35,112 bases of DNA. Source: JAAZPT01 sp034180455 (GTDB lineage: Bacteria > Bacillota > Clostridia > Christensenellales > Aristaeellaceae). The notes below the pieces were generated by a model. That model was not told the DNA's origin, did no database searches, and was given only the letters and a program-made list of their open reading frames with translations. The stretch spans positions 1 to 35,112 of the forward strand of contig JAXFOG010000020.1 in NCBI GenBank assembly GCA_034180455.1, in the 5' to 3' direction. A program made the position numbers and the translations under genes. Positions 33,758 to 35,112 of the stretch are shown in pieces (positions within the stretch are counted from its first letter, which is position 1; every line of letters begins with the position of its first letter).

Positions 33758-34888
33758 ATGAAATTCAACTGCTTGGCTTTGGCTGCCTTTGGTCTTGAAG
33801 GAATAGTCGCACGAGAACTTAAAAGAATGGGCTTTGATGCTAAAGGTGAAATAGGGGGAGCAAGATTTCAAGCTAATTATGAAGAAATTCTATCTGCAAA
33901 CATTCGATTAAGATGTGCTGATAGAGTACTTTTGATTCTTAAAGAACAAAAGGCTCTTAGCTTTGATGAAATTTTTGACATAGTAAGCACTGTTGATTGG
34001 AAAAATATTATTCCCAAAAATGCAAAAATAAATATTAAGGCAAAATGTGTAAGAAGCCAGATAATGAGTCCTAGAGACTGTCAGTCTATAACAAAAAAAG
34101 CAATCATTAAGAATCTTCAAAGGGCATATAACACTAATATTATTTTGGAAAATGGCATAGATTTTAATATAGACTTGGCCTTAGTAAATGATATATTTAG
34201 AATAAGTTTAAACACATCAGGAGAAGCACTTAACAAAAGGGGATATAGAACATTTAATGTAGAAGCGCCTATAAGAGAAACCTTAGGTGCTGCTATGCTA
34301 GAAATATCCCCATGGAAAAAAATTCAACACTTATATGACCCATGCTGTGGATCAGGTACTTTTTTAATTGAAGCAGCTTATATGGCGTTAAACAAAGCTC
34401 CTGGATTAGATAGACAGTTTGATATTGAAAAATGGGGAGTAATTAACAAAGATAAAATTAAAGAAATTAGACAGGACATACTAAATGAGTATAAACCAGA
34501 AAGGGAAATATATATATCTGGTAGTGATATAAATTCTGAAGCTATAAACGTTGCAAAAAAACACATCCTTCAAGCTGGATTAGAAAATAGAATAAATATT
34601 AGCAATATCGATTTAAAAAATATAAATCTTGAAAGTGAGGACGGGTGCTTTATTGTAAACCCACCTTATGGAGAACGACTTTCAGAAAAGAATGAGGTTT
34701 TAAAGCTTTATAATGAACTAGGAAGGCTCTTTTTAAGACACAAGGGCTGGAGCATGACAGTTATTTCAAATGATATTAACTTTGAAAAGCACTTTGGCAG
34801 AAAAGCCGATCGAAAGCGCAAAGTTTTCAATGGAAGATTTGAGTGTAATATTTATATATATTATTCAATACAGAACAATAGACACTAA
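33758..34888 (+). CDS. THUMP-domain class I RNA methyltransferase (RlmL/YpsC-like)
   Basis: Members methylate guanine N2 in rRNA (RlmL-type). The N-terminus NCLALAAFGLEGIVARELKRMG and a THUMP domain (about residues 45-155) provide RNA binding; the SPRDCQSITKKAI segment is typical. The Rossmann methyltransferase domain has motif I DPCCGSGTFLIEAA (about 194-207), GSDINSEAINVAKKH, and the catalytic NPPYGERL (about 300-307), whose NPPY form indicates methylation of an exocyclic amine. The 376-aa length matches stand-alone YpsC-type proteins and not the fused RlmKL. AAGGAG lies seven bases from the ATG. It ends the proS gene run, before a strong terminator. Confidence 0.92.
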   Translation: MKFNCLALAAFGLEGIVARELKRMGFDAKGEIGGARFQANYEEILSANIRLRCADRVLLILKEQKALSFDEIFDIVSTVDWKNIIPKNAKINIKAKCVRSQIMSPRDCQSITKKAIIKNLQRAYNTNIILENGIDFNIDLALVNDIFRISLNTSGEALNKRGYRTFNVEAPIRETLGAAMLEISPWKKIQHLYDPCCGSGTFLIEAAYMALNKAPGLDRQFDIEKWGVINKDKIKEIRQDILNEYKPEREIYISGSDINSEAINVAKKHILQAGLENRINISNIDLKNINLESEDGCFIVNPPYGERLSEKNEVLKLYNELGRLFLRHKGWSMTVISNDINFEKHFGRKADRKRKVFNGRFECNIYIYYSIQNNRH

Positions 34889-34893
34889 AAATT

Positions 34894-34936
34894 AAAAAAT
34901 CCCTGTAATCGCAAAAACTGACTACAGGGATTTTTT
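34894..34936. terminator. Strong bidirectional terminator between methyltransferase and pheT
   Basis: TCCCTGTA (34900-34907) pairs perfectly with TACAGGGA (34923-34930); A6 lies before and T6 after, so it works for both convergent genes. Confidence 0.9.
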
Positions 34937-34961
34937 GTAATTTTTTTCAAATTAATGATTT

Positions 34962-35112
34962 CTATTCTCTTATATTTGCGCCATATTTTTCTTTTAATGT
35001 AGAAATTATTTTATTCATTAGTTCTTGAATTTCATCATCTGAAAGCGTTTTATCAGGAGATCTAAAAATAAAAGAAAATGCAACAGATTTAAAACCCTTA
35101 TCAATTGGCTTG
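34962..35112 (-). CDS. pheT: Phenylalanyl-tRNA synthetase beta subunit, C-terminal end (start outside window)
   Basis: The last 49 codons of a minus-strand gene that runs off the right edge. The peptide reads KGFKSVAFSFIFRSPDKTL, then SDDEIQELMNKIISTLKEKYGANIRE and a TAG stop. This is the end of the FDX-ACB (anticodon-binding-like) domain that closes PheT: the GxS-x-AF-x-FxFR-x-PDKTL-DDE pattern is diagnostic. It converges on the methyltransferase across a shared terminator. Confidence 0.88.
   Translation of the reverse strand, partial: KPIDKGFKSVAFSFIFRSPDKTLSDDEIQELMNKIISTLKEKYGANIRE

Overview
The window is a dense, AT-rich stretch of chromosome from a low-GC Gram-positive bacterium, most likely an uncultured member of the Clostridia (Bacillota). 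The evidence is the infB-rbfA-nrnA-truB-ribF order, RNase J, YlbF and DUF4364 proteins, KtrAB, an exact CtsR operator before clpB, HPr Ser-46-type sequence, archaeal-type ProRS, and GGAGG Shine-Dalgarno sites with frequent TTG/GTG starts. I see no tRNA, rRNA, CRISPR array, insertion sequence or prophage, and no gene-free stretch over 300 bases. Both ends cut genes: infB on the left and pheT on the right.

Layout. (1) 1-4389 (+): translation/RNA operon infB', rbfA, nrnA, truB, ribF, with overlapping or nearly touching genes. (2) 4386-8853 (-): RNase J, a terminator, then ylbF-like, mltG and a U32/TrhP-type gene. (3) 9061-9835 (-): rseC-like and trxA redox pair. (4) 9955-11980 (+): ktrB-ktrA potassium uptake. 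(5) 12028-13470 (-): a protein made only of PAS-like domains. (6) 13663-16278 (+): clpB with a CtsR box. (7) 16374-18318 (+): a degenerate membrane-anchored metallophosphoesterase, an HPr-like protein without its phosphorylatable histidine, and a DUF4364 regulator. (8) 18574-24738: dnaA without dnaN, a SWIM/SNF2 helicase, and a convergent RecQ-type helicase. (9) 24957-29699 (+): BMP-family nucleoside ABC importer (binding protein, ATPase, two permeases). (10) 29768-34888 (+): proS, an E2-acyltransferase-like protein with an altered active site, an unrecognised 537-aa protein and a THUMP RNA methyltransferase; pheT converges from the right.

Most of the window is housekeeping. The unusual material is a set of proteins that keep a family fold but have lost catalytic residues: the riboflavin-kinase half of RibF, the metallophosphoesterase, the HPr-like protein and the E2-like protein. 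The last is translationally coupled to the 537-aa protein I cannot place, and this pair is the best candidate for something undescribed. Regulatory DNA is readable throughout: sigma-A promoters (several with an extended -10), a CtsR operator, a perfect DnaA box at the predicted dnaA transcription start, and about a dozen intrinsic terminators, two of which lie inside the coding sequence of a convergent gene.
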